Shown here: piece by piece, positions 1-7,765 of the stretch
Position numbering within the stretch: the first letter of the stretch is position 1
Layout: the number at the start of each line of letters is the position of its first letter
Assembly: GCA_015709215.1 (NCBI GenBank)
Contig: JACCQN010000024.1
Span: 1-44,881 of the forward strand
From: Bacteroidales bacterium
GTDB lineage: Bacteria > Bacteroidota > Bacteroidia > Bacteroidales > F082
Length of the DNA stretch: 44,881 nt
Reading direction: 5' to 3'
The notes under the pieces: generated by a model
What the model was told of the DNA's origin: nothing
The model's input: the letters and a program-made list of their open reading frames with translations, nothing else
The model's database searches: none
Made by a program: the position numbers and the translations under genes

Positions 1-63
1 AATTTGCGTATTTTTTTGTTTTTTGGGTGGCATTTTTAACAAGTTGGGTTAAGTTCAGTTGTT

Positions 64-71
64 TAAATTTG
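64..71 (+). promoter_or_regulatory. possible -7 box upstream of ccoS
   Basis: TAAATTTG fits the Bacteroidota -7 consensus TAnnTTTG and lies about 35 bases before the ccoS start. No TTTG lies at the usual 19-21 base spacing; the nearest TTG is about 17 bases upstream. Bases 1-105 hold no gene I can support. A ccoI copper ATPase often precedes ccoS, but its end is not recognisable here. Confidence 0.3.
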
Positions 72-105
72 CCGTCAAACCGTAAACAGGAACCTTATTA
101 CCGAA

Positions 106-297
106 ATGAGTGCAATCATAGTTTTGATCCTATTGGGCATTTTAGTAGCAGGTGGTTTTTTAATTGCTTTCGTTTGGGCTGTGCGTAATGGTCAGTTCGA
201 TGATGATTATTCGCCTTCGGTGCGTATGCTTTTCGAGAATAAGAAGCCAAAGGAAGAAAATACTGTTGAAACTGAAAATCCAGATCCAAAACAATAA
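106..297 (+). CDS. ccoS: CcoS, cbb3 oxidase assembly protein
   Basis: A 63-residue protein with one N-terminal membrane segment (about residues 4-26) followed by the family hallmark AVRNGQFDDD and a short acidic, hydrophilic tail. CcoS proteins are small membrane factors needed for cofactor insertion (heme b and CuB) into the cbb3 catalytic subunit. The length is normal for the family. The gene ends 16 bases before ccoNO and is the first readable gene of the cbb3 cluster. Assignment rests on the RNGQFDDD motif and the context; little else could fit. Confidence 0.9.
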   Translation: MSAIIVLILLGILVAGGFLIAFVWAVRNGQFDDDYSPSVRMLFENKKPKEENTVETENPDPKQ

Positions 298-313
298 CCA
301 AAAAACAAATTTT

Positions 314-2461
314 ATGGAGTTACAGAAGTTTACTTATGACAACCGTCTTTCCAGCCTATTCCTCAAGGCTACTATTTTTTGGGGAATAGTTGGCATGCTG
401 GTAGGGCTTACCATTGCCACCGAGCTGATTTGGCCTACCATGACGAATGGTATTCAGTGGCTTTCATTTGGTCGCTTAAGACCATTACACACCAATGCCG
501 TGATTTTTGCCTTTGTAGGTAATGGGATGTTTACGGCTATTTATTATTCCACACCGCGTTTGCTTAAAACACCGATGTACAGTGAGTTGCTAGGGAAAAT
601 TCACTTTTGGGGATGGCAGCTGATCATTGTGGCTGCAGCAATCACTTTGCCTCTCGGAATCACTGTAAGCAAGGAATACGCCGAACTGGAATGGCCTATT
701 GATATTGTCCTTGCTATCGTGTGGGTTGTCTTTGGGATTAACCTTATCATGACCACGGTTAAAAGGCGTGTGAAACACATCTATGTTGCAATCTGGTTTT
801 ATATTGCAACTTTTGTTACAGTAGCAGTCTTGCACATCGTAAACTCTATCAATCTTCCGGTAAGCTTTACCAAGAGTTATCCCGTTTATGCCGGTATTCA
901 GGATGCGCTTGTTCAATGGTGGTATGGGCATAATGCTGTTGCATTTTTTCTCACAACACCTTATCTCGGATTGATGTATTATTTCATCCCGAAAGCTGCT
1001 AACAGACCGATTTATTCCTATAAACTTTCTATCATACACTTTTGGGCACTCATTTTTATTTATATCTGGGCTGGCCCTCACCATTTACTTTATTCTGCTT
1101 TGCCAGACTGGGCACAAGCTTTGGGAGTTGTGTTTTCGATTATGCTGATTGCTCCTTCGTGGGGAGGTATGATGAATGGATTGCTCACCTTGCGTGGTGC
1201 CTGGGATAGAGTTCGTGAGGATCCGGTACTTAAAATGTTTGTAGTGGGTGTTACTGCATATGGTATGGCTACTTTTGAAGGGCCAATGCTTTCACTTAAA
1301 AGCGTGAATGCGATCAGCCACTTTACCGACTGGACTATTGCTCACGTTCATATTGGTGCACTCGGCTGGAATGGAATGTTGACTTTTGGTATGATTTACT
1401 GGCTTCTGCCGCGTTTGTATAATACGAAACTGTTTAGTATTAAGCTTGCCAATGCCCATTTCTGGCTTGCCACAACAGGGATGTTATTTTTTGCTATTCC
1501 GTTATATTTCGCTGGTTTCACACAAAGCCTCATGTGGAAAGAATTTACTGAAGAAGGATTCCTGAAATATCCAAACTTTATCGAAACGGTTACGCAAATA
1601 CTGCCCATGTACTGGATCCGTGTGCTTGGTGGTACACTTTATATCTCTGGTGTAATCCTGTTGATATACAATGCTGTGAAAACTATCAGACAAGGTTCCC
1701 TCATTCCTGAAGAACAAGACGAAGCACCTGCTCTTGAATTGCGAAAACCCAATCCCGACAAAGGACATCGCTTGCTCGAGGGGAAACCTGTATTGTTTAC
1801 TTTACTTTCGTTGGTAGTTATTTTGATTGGCGGGCTGGTCGAGTTAATTCCCATGTTTATGATAAAATCTAATGTGCCTACCATTGCGAGCGTTCAGCCT
1901 TATACACCACTTGAACTGGAAGGGCGCGACATCTATATCCGCGAAGGTTGCTATACTTGTCACAGCCAAATGATCAGGCCATTTAGAAGCGAGGTAGAGC
2001 GTTATGGCGACTACTCCAAAGCCGGAGAAACGGTTTACGACAGACCATTCCAGTTTGGATCAAAACGAACCGGACCCGATTTAGCGCGCGAAGGCGTGAA
2101 AACAAGCCGGAATTATAAACCCGACTCATGGCATTACAACCACTTTATGAGCCCTCAGAAAATGGTGGCCGAATCTATTATGCCACCTTATCCCTGGATA
2201 ATTGATAATGTTTTAAACACTTCTAATACTGCCGGCAAAATAAGAGCTATGATGAAATTGGGAGTGCCTTATCCTGAAGGATTTGATACGAAAGCCCTGG
2301 ATCATTTGCAAAAACAGGCTAATCAAATTGCTCAGGGTTTGCGCGATGGGGGTATTGATGTGGAAGACCAAAAAGAAGTAATTGCTTTGATTGCCTACAT
2401 CCAGCGTCTTGGTACTGATATCCACAGGGAATCAAACAAATCAATATTTTCTGAAAACTAA
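314..2461 (+). CDS. ccoNO: fused CcoN-CcoO, cbb3 cytochrome c oxidase subunits I and II
   Basis: A 715-residue fusion of the catalytic heme-copper subunit (CcoN, about residues 1-480) with the membrane-anchored monoheme cytochrome c subunit (CcoO, about 500-715). CcoN shows the expected histidines: RPLHTN (low-spin heme), WYGHNAV and GPHHLLYS (CuB), and AHVHIGALGWNG (heme ligands). CcoO has one heme c site, CYTCH at 546-550, inside the typical IREGCYTCHSQMIRPF context. The start is the ATG at 314 (MELQKFTYDN). The frame is open further upstream to 164, but that would overlap ccoS and add a non-homologous leader. It reduces O2 to water with high affinity while pumping protons. CcoN-CcoO fusions are known in Bacteroidota; many other phyla keep two genes. 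Confidence 0.95.
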   Translation: MELQKFTYDNRLSSLFLKATIFWGIVGMLVGLTIATELIWPTMTNGIQWLSFGRLRPLHTNAVIFAFVGNGMFTAIYYSTPRLLKTPMYSELLGKIHFWGWQLIIVAAAITLPLGITVSKEYAELEWPIDIVLAIVWVVFGINLIMTTVKRRVKHIYVAIWFYIATFVTVAVLHIVNSINLPVSFTKSYPVYAGIQDALVQWWYGHNAVAFFLTTPYLGLMYYFIPKAANRPIYSYKLSIIHFWALIFIYIWAGPHHLLYSALPDWAQALGVVFSIMLIAPSWGGMMNGLLTLRGAWDRVREDPVLKMFVVGVTAYGMATFEGPMLSLKSVNAISHFTDWTIAHVHIGALGWNGMLTFGMIYWLLPRLYNTKLFSIKLANAHFWLATTGMLFFAIPLYFAGFTQSLMWKEFTEEGFLKYPNFIETVTQILPMYWIRVLGGTLYISGVILLIYNAVKTIRQGSLIPEEQDEAPALELRKPNPDKGHRLLEGKPVLFTLLSLVVILIGGLVELIPMFMIKSNVPTIASVQPYTPLELEGRDIYIREGCYTCHSQMIRPFRSEVERYGDYSKAGETVYDRPFQFGSKRTGPDLAREGVKTSRNYKPDSWHYNHFMSPQKMVAESIMPPYPWIIDNVLNTSNTAGKIRAMMKLGVPYPEGFDTKALDHLQKQANQIAQGLRDGGIDVEDQKEVIALIAYIQRLGTDIHRESNKSIFSEN

Positions 2462-2469
2462 TTCGCCCT

Positions 2470-2679
2470 ATGAAAATAGTAACCAATGCACTCGAAAACA
2501 TAGTTAACATCCATATTTTTCCAATTATCGGATTGTTAGTCTTTCTGATGTTTTTTATCATCATGATTTACAGGGTGGTAAGGATGGATCGGAATGAAGT
2601 GGATGAAATCAGTCGTCTGCCTTTGGATAAGAAACCGGCTGAGCCCTTGGCTATGCATAAAGCGGTCATTAAGAATTAA
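2470..2679 (+). CDS. ccoQ: CcoQ-like small subunit of cbb3 oxidase
   Basis: A 69-residue protein with a single membrane helix (about residues 15-38, rich in Phe, Ile, Met) followed by a short charged cytoplasmic tail. Size, topology and position between ccoNO (8 bases upstream) and ccoP (19 bases downstream) identify it as CcoQ, the small subunit that stabilises the cbb3 complex. Sequence conservation in this family is weak, so the call depends mainly on position. Confidence 0.75.
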   Translation: MKIVTNALENIVNIHIFPIIGLLVFLMFFIIMIYRVVRMDRNEVDEISRLPLDKKPAEPLAMHKAVIKN

Positions 2680-2698
2680 CATTAGAAAACTTTCTATT

Positions 2699-3310
2699 AT
2701 GACAACAGAAAATAAAAATCAATATATGCAGGATGATCAATATGAAATTGATACCCTGACAAATGATAAGCTCATTAAAAATCATTCGTATGATGGTATT
2801 AGAGAGCTGGATAATGAATTGCCTCCATGGTGGAAATGGCTGTTTATTCTTACCATTGTTTTTGCAGCCGTTTACCTTTTGAGACTTTGGGTTTTTAGGG
2901 CAGATGATCTGATACAGGCCAAGGAGTTTCAGAAAGAAATGGCTGCTGCAGGTGTTGTAGCTGCCAATCGAAATGCCGGTACTGCATCTTTTGAATTGGT
3001 GCTGCTCGAAGATGCCGGATCGCGTGCAAATGGCAAGCAGACCTGGGAAAAGATTTGTGCAGTTTGCCACCTGGCTGACGGCGGGGGCTTGGTAGGACCC
3101 AATATGACAGATAATTACTGGATCCATGGGAATAAGCTGAAAGACTTGTGGGCCGTTGTCGAAAATGGTGTGCTGGAAAAAGGTATGATATCCTACAAAG
3201 GGCAACTTTCAGAAAAACAGCGTCTTGAAGTGATTAGCTATATTCTGCTTGATCTTCATGGAAGCACGCCGGCCACACCCAAAGAACCACAAGGTGAGTT
3301 GTATGAATAA
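2699..3310 (+). CDS. ccoP: CcoP, cbb3 oxidase cytochrome c subunit III (single heme)
   Basis: A 203-residue protein starting at the ATG at 2699 (MTTENKNQ). A soluble lead is followed by the CcoP N-terminal motif YDGIRELDNELPPWW (about residues 36-50) and one membrane helix (about 50-70). The C-terminal cytochrome c domain has one heme-binding site, CAVCH at 120-124, with GPNMTDNYW downstream. Proteobacterial CcoP is a diheme protein of about 300 residues; this one carries a single CXXCH. It passes electrons from periplasmic donors into CcoO/CcoN. The frame is open upstream to 2594, but that part overlaps ccoQ and has no CcoP similarity. Confidence 0.92.
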   Translation: MTTENKNQYMQDDQYEIDTLTNDKLIKNHSYDGIRELDNELPPWWKWLFILTIVFAAVYLLRLWVFRADDLIQAKEFQKEMAAAGVVAANRNAGTASFELVLLEDAGSRANGKQTWEKICAVCHLADGGGLVGPNMTDNYWIHGNKLKDLWAVVENGVLEKGMISYKGQLSEKQRLEVISYILLDLHGSTPATPKEPQGELYE

Positions 3311-3340
3311 ATAATGCAGACCAAAATTACATATCAACAT

Positions 3341-3388
3341 AGCCGGGTGAACTCTGAATTGATTTCAGCGTGATCCCGGCTTTGTTTT
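3341..3388 (+). terminator. hairpin with T-rich tail between ccoP and ccoG
   Basis: AGCCGGG (3341-3347) pairs with CCCGGCT (3375-3381). A second nested hairpin CTGAA/TTCAG sits inside the loop, and TTTGTTTT follows. The loop is long for a classical terminator, so it may only attenuate transcription or protect mRNA ends between the structural genes and the assembly genes. Confidence 0.5.
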
Positions 3389-3406
3389 GCTTAAAACTAG
3401 AATCAA

Positions 3407-4861
3407 ATGAACCAAATTAAAACAACTTCCAATCTATATGAAGATGTTCACCAGTCAAAAAGTGGAAGTTTTAGAGATAAAATCAGCACCGTTGACAGCT
3501 CTGGAAAAAGAGCCTGGATTTATCCCAAAAAACCCAAAGGAAAGCTTTACAACTATCGCAGGATAGTTGCCATTATCCTGCTCACCCTTTTATTTATAGG
3601 CCCTTTTATCAAATATAAAGGCGAACCTTTTATGCTGTTCAATGTTTTTGAACGGAAATTTATCCTTTTTGGGCAACTGTTCTGGCCACAGGATTTTCAT
3701 CTGATTGTGCTGTCACTGATTACGTTTATCGTTTTTATCATTTTATTTACTGTGATTTTTGGCAGAATATTTTGTGGCTGGATATGTCCGCAAACGATTT
3801 TTATGGAGTTTGTTTTTAGGCAAATTGAGTATCTGATTGAAGGCAACTTTAATAAACAAAAAAAACTGGCGCGACAAGCCTGGAACTTTGAAAAAATTAG
3901 GAAGAAAACGCTTAAGCATCTTATATTTTATGCCATAGCTTTTGCAATTTCAAATACCTTTTTGGCTTATATCGTTGGAATTGACAGGTTGAAAGAGCTT
4001 GTAGAAACAGGGCCAATGGCCAACCTTACAAGTTTCATTGCAATTATTTTGTTTTCTGGTGTGTTTTATTTCGTTTTCGCCTTTTTCCGCGAACAGGTTT
4101 GTTTGATTGCTTGTCCTTATGGTCGTTTGCAAGGAGTTTTGCTTGATAGTAAATCTATTGTAGTGGCCTATGATTACAAACGCGGGGAACCTAGAGGAAG
4201 ATATAACACATTAGAAAACAGAGCTGAAACTAATAAAGGAGATTGTATTGACTGTAAAAACTGCCTCACAGTCTGCCCTACCGGTATTGATATTCGTAAT
4301 GGTACCCAACTCGAATGTATTAATTGTACAGCCTGTATTGATGCTTGCGATAGCATCATGGAGCGTGTCGGATTTCCAAAAGGCTTAATTCGGTATGATT
4401 CCGAAAAGGGCATTTCGGAGGGGATACGAAAAATTTTTAATGGCCGCTCGATTGCTTATTCGGCTGTTTTAGTGGTTTTATTGCTGGTTGTGGGTACACT
4501 ATTCTCGCTTCGCTCCGATGTGGAAGCAACCATTTTGCGTGTGCCTGCAACGCTTTTTCAGGAATACGGCCCTAATCAGCTCTCCAATGTGTATAAAGTG
4601 CAGTTGGTGAATAAGACCCGAAACAATCTACCTGTGCAACTGAAACTTGTCTCTCACAAAGGCGAGATCAAAATTATGGGCGATCCCATTGTATTAGAAG
4701 GGGGTAAAATTAAGGAAGCTAACTTTTTGGTTATCCTTGATAAGGAAAGTATTACTGCCAGCAATACACGGATCGTTATTGAAGTAAAAAGTGGTGATAA
4801 GCTACTTTCAAGGTATAAAACAACTTTTATAGGTCCTAATCGGCTGGATGAGAAGAATTAA
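3407..4861 (+). CDS. ccoG: CcoG, cbb3 oxidase accessory iron-sulfur protein
   Basis: A 484-residue membrane protein of the CcoG/FixG/RdxA family. Several membrane helices lie in the N-terminal half. FCGWICPQ (Cys123 region) is followed by QVCLIACPYGRLQGV, and two ferredoxin-type 4Fe-4S motifs follow: CIDCKNCLTVCP (from Cys280) and CINCTACIDACD (from Cys304). After one more helix comes a C-terminal immunoglobulin-like domain (about 385-484). CcoG is a cupric reductase that supplies Cu(I) for CuB assembly in cbb3 oxidases. It sits directly before ccoH, as in most cbb3 clusters. No key cysteine appears to be missing. Confidence 0.95.
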   Translation: MNQIKTTSNLYEDVHQSKSGSFRDKISTVDSSGKRAWIYPKKPKGKLYNYRRIVAIILLTLLFIGPFIKYKGEPFMLFNVFERKFILFGQLFWPQDFHLIVLSLITFIVFIILFTVIFGRIFCGWICPQTIFMEFVFRQIEYLIEGNFNKQKKLARQAWNFEKIRKKTLKHLIFYAIAFAISNTFLAYIVGIDRLKELVETGPMANLTSFIAIILFSGVFYFVFAFFREQVCLIACPYGRLQGVLLDSKSIVVAYDYKRGEPRGRYNTLENRAETNKGDCIDCKNCLTVCPTGIDIRNGTQLECINCTACIDACDSIMERVGFPKGLIRYDSEKGISEGIRKIFNGRSIAYSAVLVVLLLVVGTLFSLRSDVEATILRVPATLFQEYGPNQLSNVYKVQLVNKTRNNLPVQLKLVSHKGEIKIMGDPIVLEGGKIKEANFLVILDKESITASNTRIVIEVKSGDKLLSRYKTTFIGPNRLDEKN

Positions 4862-4871
4862 TATTAAGATT

Positions 4872-5312
4872 ATGAAATGGAACTGGGGGACTAAGTTATT
4901 TATCTGGACTGCTGCCTTTATGATCATGTTGATCGTTTTTGCTGTTTTGATGATGCGGGAAGAAATCAGCCTGGTGGAACCGGATTATTATCCCAAAGGG
5001 CAAACGCATCAGGAGTTGATTGATAAACGCCGGAATGCTCGTTCGCTTTCGGAGCAAATTAGTTTGAATTTAGATGATGAAGTTTTGCTTTTGCAATTTC
5101 CGGCTGCCTTAGAACCTAAAAGTATTTCAGGCAATGTTCAGCTCTATCATGTGGCCGAACAAGATAAAGATGCCTTGTTTGAGCTTAATCCTGATACAAG
5201 CGGACTTATGCGGATTGAAGTTGGTTCGTTACATGGCAGATACATACTGAAGATAGATTGGAAATATCTTGAAACAACATATTATACTGAAAAACAAGTA
5301 AATATCCCATAG
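4872..5312 (+). CDS. ccoH: CcoH/FixH family protein
   Basis: A 146-residue single-pass membrane protein (helix about residues 8-30) with a periplasmic beta-rich domain beginning at the FixH-type motif VEPDYYPKGQTHQE. CcoH/FixH is required for stable assembly of cbb3 oxidase. The ATG at 4872 (MKWNWGTK) is preferred. An in-frame ATG at 4848 would overlap the end of ccoG by 14 bases and add eight residues not typical of the family. The next gene starts 2 bases after the stop, indicating co-transcription. Confidence 0.88.
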   Translation: MKWNWGTKLFIWTAAFMIMLIVFAVLMMREEISLVEPDYYPKGQTHQELIDKRRNARSLSEQISLNLDDEVLLLQFPAALEPKSISGNVQLYHVAEQDKDALFELNPDTSGLMRIEVGSLHGRYILKIDWKYLETTYYTEKQVNIP

Positions 5313-5314
5313 GA

Positions 5315-6067
5315 ATGACAGATCTTTATGCTGCGCTGACAATTGGATTAATAGGTAGTTTTCATTGCATTGGAATGTGTGGCCCTATCGCTGTGGCTTT
5401 GCCTGTGGGCAACCGAAGCTGGGAAGGAAAAGTTGCCGGAGTATTGCTGTACAATCTGGGAAGAGCAGCTACTTATGGTGTTTTAGGTGCTGCGTTTGGC
5501 TTGCTCGGAAAGGGCATTCAAATGGCCGGATTTCAGCAATGGGCTTCTATTTTGATTGGTGTGGTAATGATACTTTCTGTACTTTTTCCGATGTTCTTTC
5601 GTGGGAAAATTAGTATCGATCAGCTGTTTAAGGGTTATGCAGCACGACTTGTTGCAAGATTCAGGAAGTTATTTGGTAAAGCCTCATTTAAAAACCTCTT
5701 CGCGATTGGCCTTTTGAATGGACTGCTGCCTTGCGGTTTAGTTTATGTTGCTGTTGCCGGCGCACTCAATACCAATGGTGTGGTAAGCGGCATCGCATTT
5801 ATGATTGTATTTGGTGTGGGAACAATCCCTGTAATGATGAGTGTTACATTATTGGGAAATGTGATCGGTCAGAAGCTTCGCAAACACATGAACCACATCA
5901 TTCCGGTTTTTATTGTGTTGTTAGGGATCATCTTTATTTTGAGGGGATTATCCCTGGGTATTCCGTACATCAGCCCCAAAAGTCAAATGCTAACTCCTGA
6001 AAAGGAAATGAAAGTAAAAGGAAGTTGTTGTAGCTCAGAGAAAACAATAGAATATCGGGATTTTTAA
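5315..6067 (+). CDS. SafE/DsbD_2-type membrane protein of the cbb3 cluster
   Basis: A 250-residue polytopic membrane protein (about six helices) of the family annotated as sulfite exporter TauE/SafE or DsbD_2 (PF13386). The first helix carries HCIGMCGP and a later one GLLPCGLVYVA, the paired cysteine/proline motifs of this family. In cbb3 clusters this gene regularly follows ccoH and is thought to help with copper or redox handling during assembly; that role is inference. The C-terminus has a short hydrophilic tail with a CC pair (GSCCSS), which could bind metal. It is the last gene of the cluster. Confidence 0.8.
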   Translation: MTDLYAALTIGLIGSFHCIGMCGPIAVALPVGNRSWEGKVAGVLLYNLGRAATYGVLGAAFGLLGKGIQMAGFQQWASILIGVVMILSVLFPMFFRGKISIDQLFKGYAARLVARFRKLFGKASFKNLFAIGLLNGLLPCGLVYVAVAGALNTNGVVSGIAFMIVFGVGTIPVMMSVTLLGNVIGQKLRKHMNHIIPVFIVLLGIIFILRGLSLGIPYISPKSQMLTPEKEMKVKGSCCSSEKTIEYRDF

Positions 6068-6128
6068 AAATTCTGCTCCCTCGCTGTGATAGCGAATAGT
6101 TTTTAGGTGATTTTTTCTGATCTTAACG

Positions 6129-6166
6129 TCCATCTATTTAGAATAGTTCTAAATAGATGGATTTTT
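6129..6166 (+). promoter_or_regulatory. perfect 15-3-15 palindrome upstream of DUF4920 gene (operator and/or terminator)
   Basis: Bases 6129-6143 and 6147-6161 are exact reverse complements around TAG, with core ATTTAGA-N5-TCTAAAT. TTTTT follows at 6162-6166, so it could terminate the cbb3 transcript. The same core recurs before the SCO1 operon (6908-6926) and the DUF2752 gene (17092-17115), which argues for a protein-binding site. A -7 box, TACTTTTG, lies at 6171-6178. Confidence 0.65.
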
Positions 6167-6170
6167 GTTT

Positions 6171-6178
6171 TACTTTTG
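6171..6178 (+). promoter_or_regulatory. -7 box of the DUF4920 gene
   Basis: TACTTTTG is an exact match to TAnnTTTG and lies 29 bases before the ATG. The place where a -33 box would lie (around 6147-6151) is inside the palindrome and has no TTTG, which suggests that a protein bound to the palindrome controls or replaces -33 recognition. Confidence 0.5.
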
Positions 6179-6207
6179 CAGCCAAATCATACAAATAAAA
6201 AATCACA

Positions 6208-6732
6208 ATGAGCAAACGTTTTTTTTCAATTGGAATGATAGTGCTGGGCATGGCAATTTTTGCTGCTTGCTCGGGCGAATCGGCTAATCATGAGCATACC
6301 GGACAAGCTCAAATACAACAGAATGCAGGAGAAACTTTGCCTTCCACAGGTAATTTTGGAGAAGTTATTACAAAAGAAAATGCCTTGGTAGCTGAGCTTG
6401 CTTTGGATCAGATTACTGATGATACCACTTTCGGCTTGAAACTAACCGGAACTATACACGAGGTTTGTCAACACAGTGGCTGCTGGCTTACTATTGAGAT
6501 GAAAAACGGTGAAGAGCTAATGGTGAATATGTTGGATCATGCTTATGAAGTGCCGAAAGATGCTGCCGGAAAAACGGTTTGGGCCGAAGGTATTGCCATT
6601 CGTGAGCTTATCCCGGTTGAAATGTTGAAGCATTATGCAGAAGATGCGGGAAAAAGTCAGGAAGAAATTGATTCCATTACAGAGCCCGAATGGAAATATA
6701 CTCTGGACGCAAAAGGAGTTATAATCGAATAA
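6208..6732 (+). CDS. DUF4920 family lipoprotein
   Basis: A 174-residue lipoprotein. The signal peptide ends in the lipobox AIFAAC, with Cys21 as the lipid-anchored residue. A His/Gln-rich linker (about 26-45) follows, then a compact DUF4920 domain (about 48-174). The domain has a Cys pair, EVCQHSGCWLTI, near residues 91-97, plus VNMLDHAY. The Cys/His pattern could bind metal or form a disulfide, but no activity is established. It lies between the cbb3 cluster and the SCO1-caa3 operon and shares a palindromic upstream element with SCO1. A role near oxidase or copper metabolism is plausible but inferred. Confidence 0.82.
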   Translation: MSKRFFSIGMIVLGMAIFAACSGESANHEHTGQAQIQQNAGETLPSTGNFGEVITKENALVAELALDQITDDTTFGLKLTGTIHEVCQHSGCWLTIEMKNGEELMVNMLDHAYEVPKDAAGKTVWAEGIAIRELIPVEMLKHYAEDAGKSQEEIDSITEPEWKYTLDAKGVIIE

Positions 6733-6750
6733 TTTTTTGAGAATTAAAGC

Positions 6751-6775
6751 AGCGGGTTTCGGATCCGCTTTTTTT
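6751..6775 (+). terminator. Rho-independent terminator after the DUF4920 gene
   Basis: AGCGG (6751-6755) pairs with CCGCT (6765-6769) and is followed by a run of T to 6775. It lies 19 bases after the stop codon and closes the single-gene DUF4920 transcript. Confidence 0.65.
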
Positions 6776-6898
6776 GTGATCGTTTTTTTAATTCAACATT
6801 TTTAGAGCCATAGCAATTTGGTAAAAGTAGCGTGGATAGTTAAAATAAGGTTTTAAATACTGGTCTTTTCGGAAACGATTGCAATTTTTTTAAAAATG

Positions 6899-6929
6899 TT
6901 TGTTTTTATTTAGATTAAATCTAAATTAG
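6899..6929 (+). promoter_or_regulatory. SCO1-caa3 operon promoter with overlapping palindromic operator
   Basis: TTTG at 6899-6902 and TAAATTAG at 6922-6929 are separated by 19 bases, a good Bacteroidota -33/-7 pair (one mismatch in the -7 box). The palindrome ATTTAGAT-TAA-ATCTAAAT at 6908-6926 fills the spacer and overlaps the -7 box, the expected position of a repressor site. The ATG of SCO1 is 44 bases downstream. Confidence 0.6.
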
Positions 6930-6973
6930 CAGCTCAATTTCAGCGAAACCAATATCAGCTTAAATATCAAAAA

Positions 6974-7762
6974 ATGAGATTATTACATTCGAAAGGATTT
7001 CAGGGTTTGTGGGGGATATTGTTAATTCTCCTGTTTTTTAGGCCTGTTTTTGCACAACAAGAACTTGGAGTTTACGAAAAATTGGATCAATTTATTGATG
7101 AGGACATTGTTTTTACAGATGAAAATTTCCGTGAAGTAAACATTAAAAATGCGATTAACAAACCAACAATCATTGCAATGGTTTATTACGAATGTCCCGG
7201 TATTTGTACACCGCTGCTTAATGGACTTGCAGATGTGATGAAAAAATCAGATCTGGAACTTGGGAAAGATTACCAGGTTTTTACGATTAGTTTTTCGCAT
7301 ACCGAAAAGCCGGTTTTGGCACAAAACAAAAAGCGCACTTATACCAAGTTAGTTGGTAAAGGTGATTTGGAGAACGGTTGGCACTTTTTTACCGGCGACA
7401 GTCTTACAATCGATCGGTTTCTGGATAATATCGGTTACAAAGTGAAACAAGAAGGGGAGGAGTTTATTCATCCTGCAACGCTTGTTGTGGTTAGTCCGCA
7501 TGGGAAAATCACACGATATCTTCACGGAACAGATTATTTGCCATTCGATGTGAAAATGGCAATAGTGGAAGCCGGGATGGAGCGCTCTGGCCCAACAATC
7601 AACAAAATTTTGAACTATTGTTTCAGTTACGATCCCGAGGGAAAGACCTATGTGTTTAATGTAACAAGGGTGTCGGGTACGATTATCCTTATTTTGGCGC
7701 TGGCGCTACTGGGGTCGCTTATTGTCTCCAACCGTAAAAAGAAAATCAAAAACGCTCATTAA
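6974..7762 (+). CDS. sco1: SCO1/SenC family copper chaperone
   Basis: A 262-residue protein with a signal peptide (about 1-27), a thioredoxin-fold SCO domain (about 45-205) and a C-terminal membrane helix (about 232-252). The copper site is complete: CPGIC at Cys74/Cys78 and a distant His166 in FIHPATLVV. SCO proteins deliver copper to the CuA centre of subunit II or act as thiol reductants in its assembly. It starts the caa3 operon, 3 bases ahead of ctaD, which fits a CuA maturation role. The C-terminal anchor is less usual than the N-terminal anchor of mitochondrial SCO. Confidence 0.93.
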   Translation: MRLLHSKGFQGLWGILLILLFFRPVFAQQELGVYEKLDQFIDEDIVFTDENFREVNIKNAINKPTIIAMVYYECPGICTPLLNGLADVMKKSDLELGKDYQVFTISFSHTEKPVLAQNKKRTYTKLVGKGDLENGWHFFTGDSLTIDRFLDNIGYKVKQEGEEFIHPATLVVVSPHGKITRYLHGTDYLPFDVKMAIVEAGMERSGPTINKILNYCFSYDPEGKTYVFNVTRVSGTIILILALALLGSLIVSNRKKKIKNAH

Positions 7763-7765
7763 TTT

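Noticed and set aside
590-1084. 164-codon open frame on the minus strand opposite ccoN
   Set aside because: It is antisense to an unmistakable heme-copper oxidase sequence, and its translation is low-complexity and Cys/Asn-rich with no domain.
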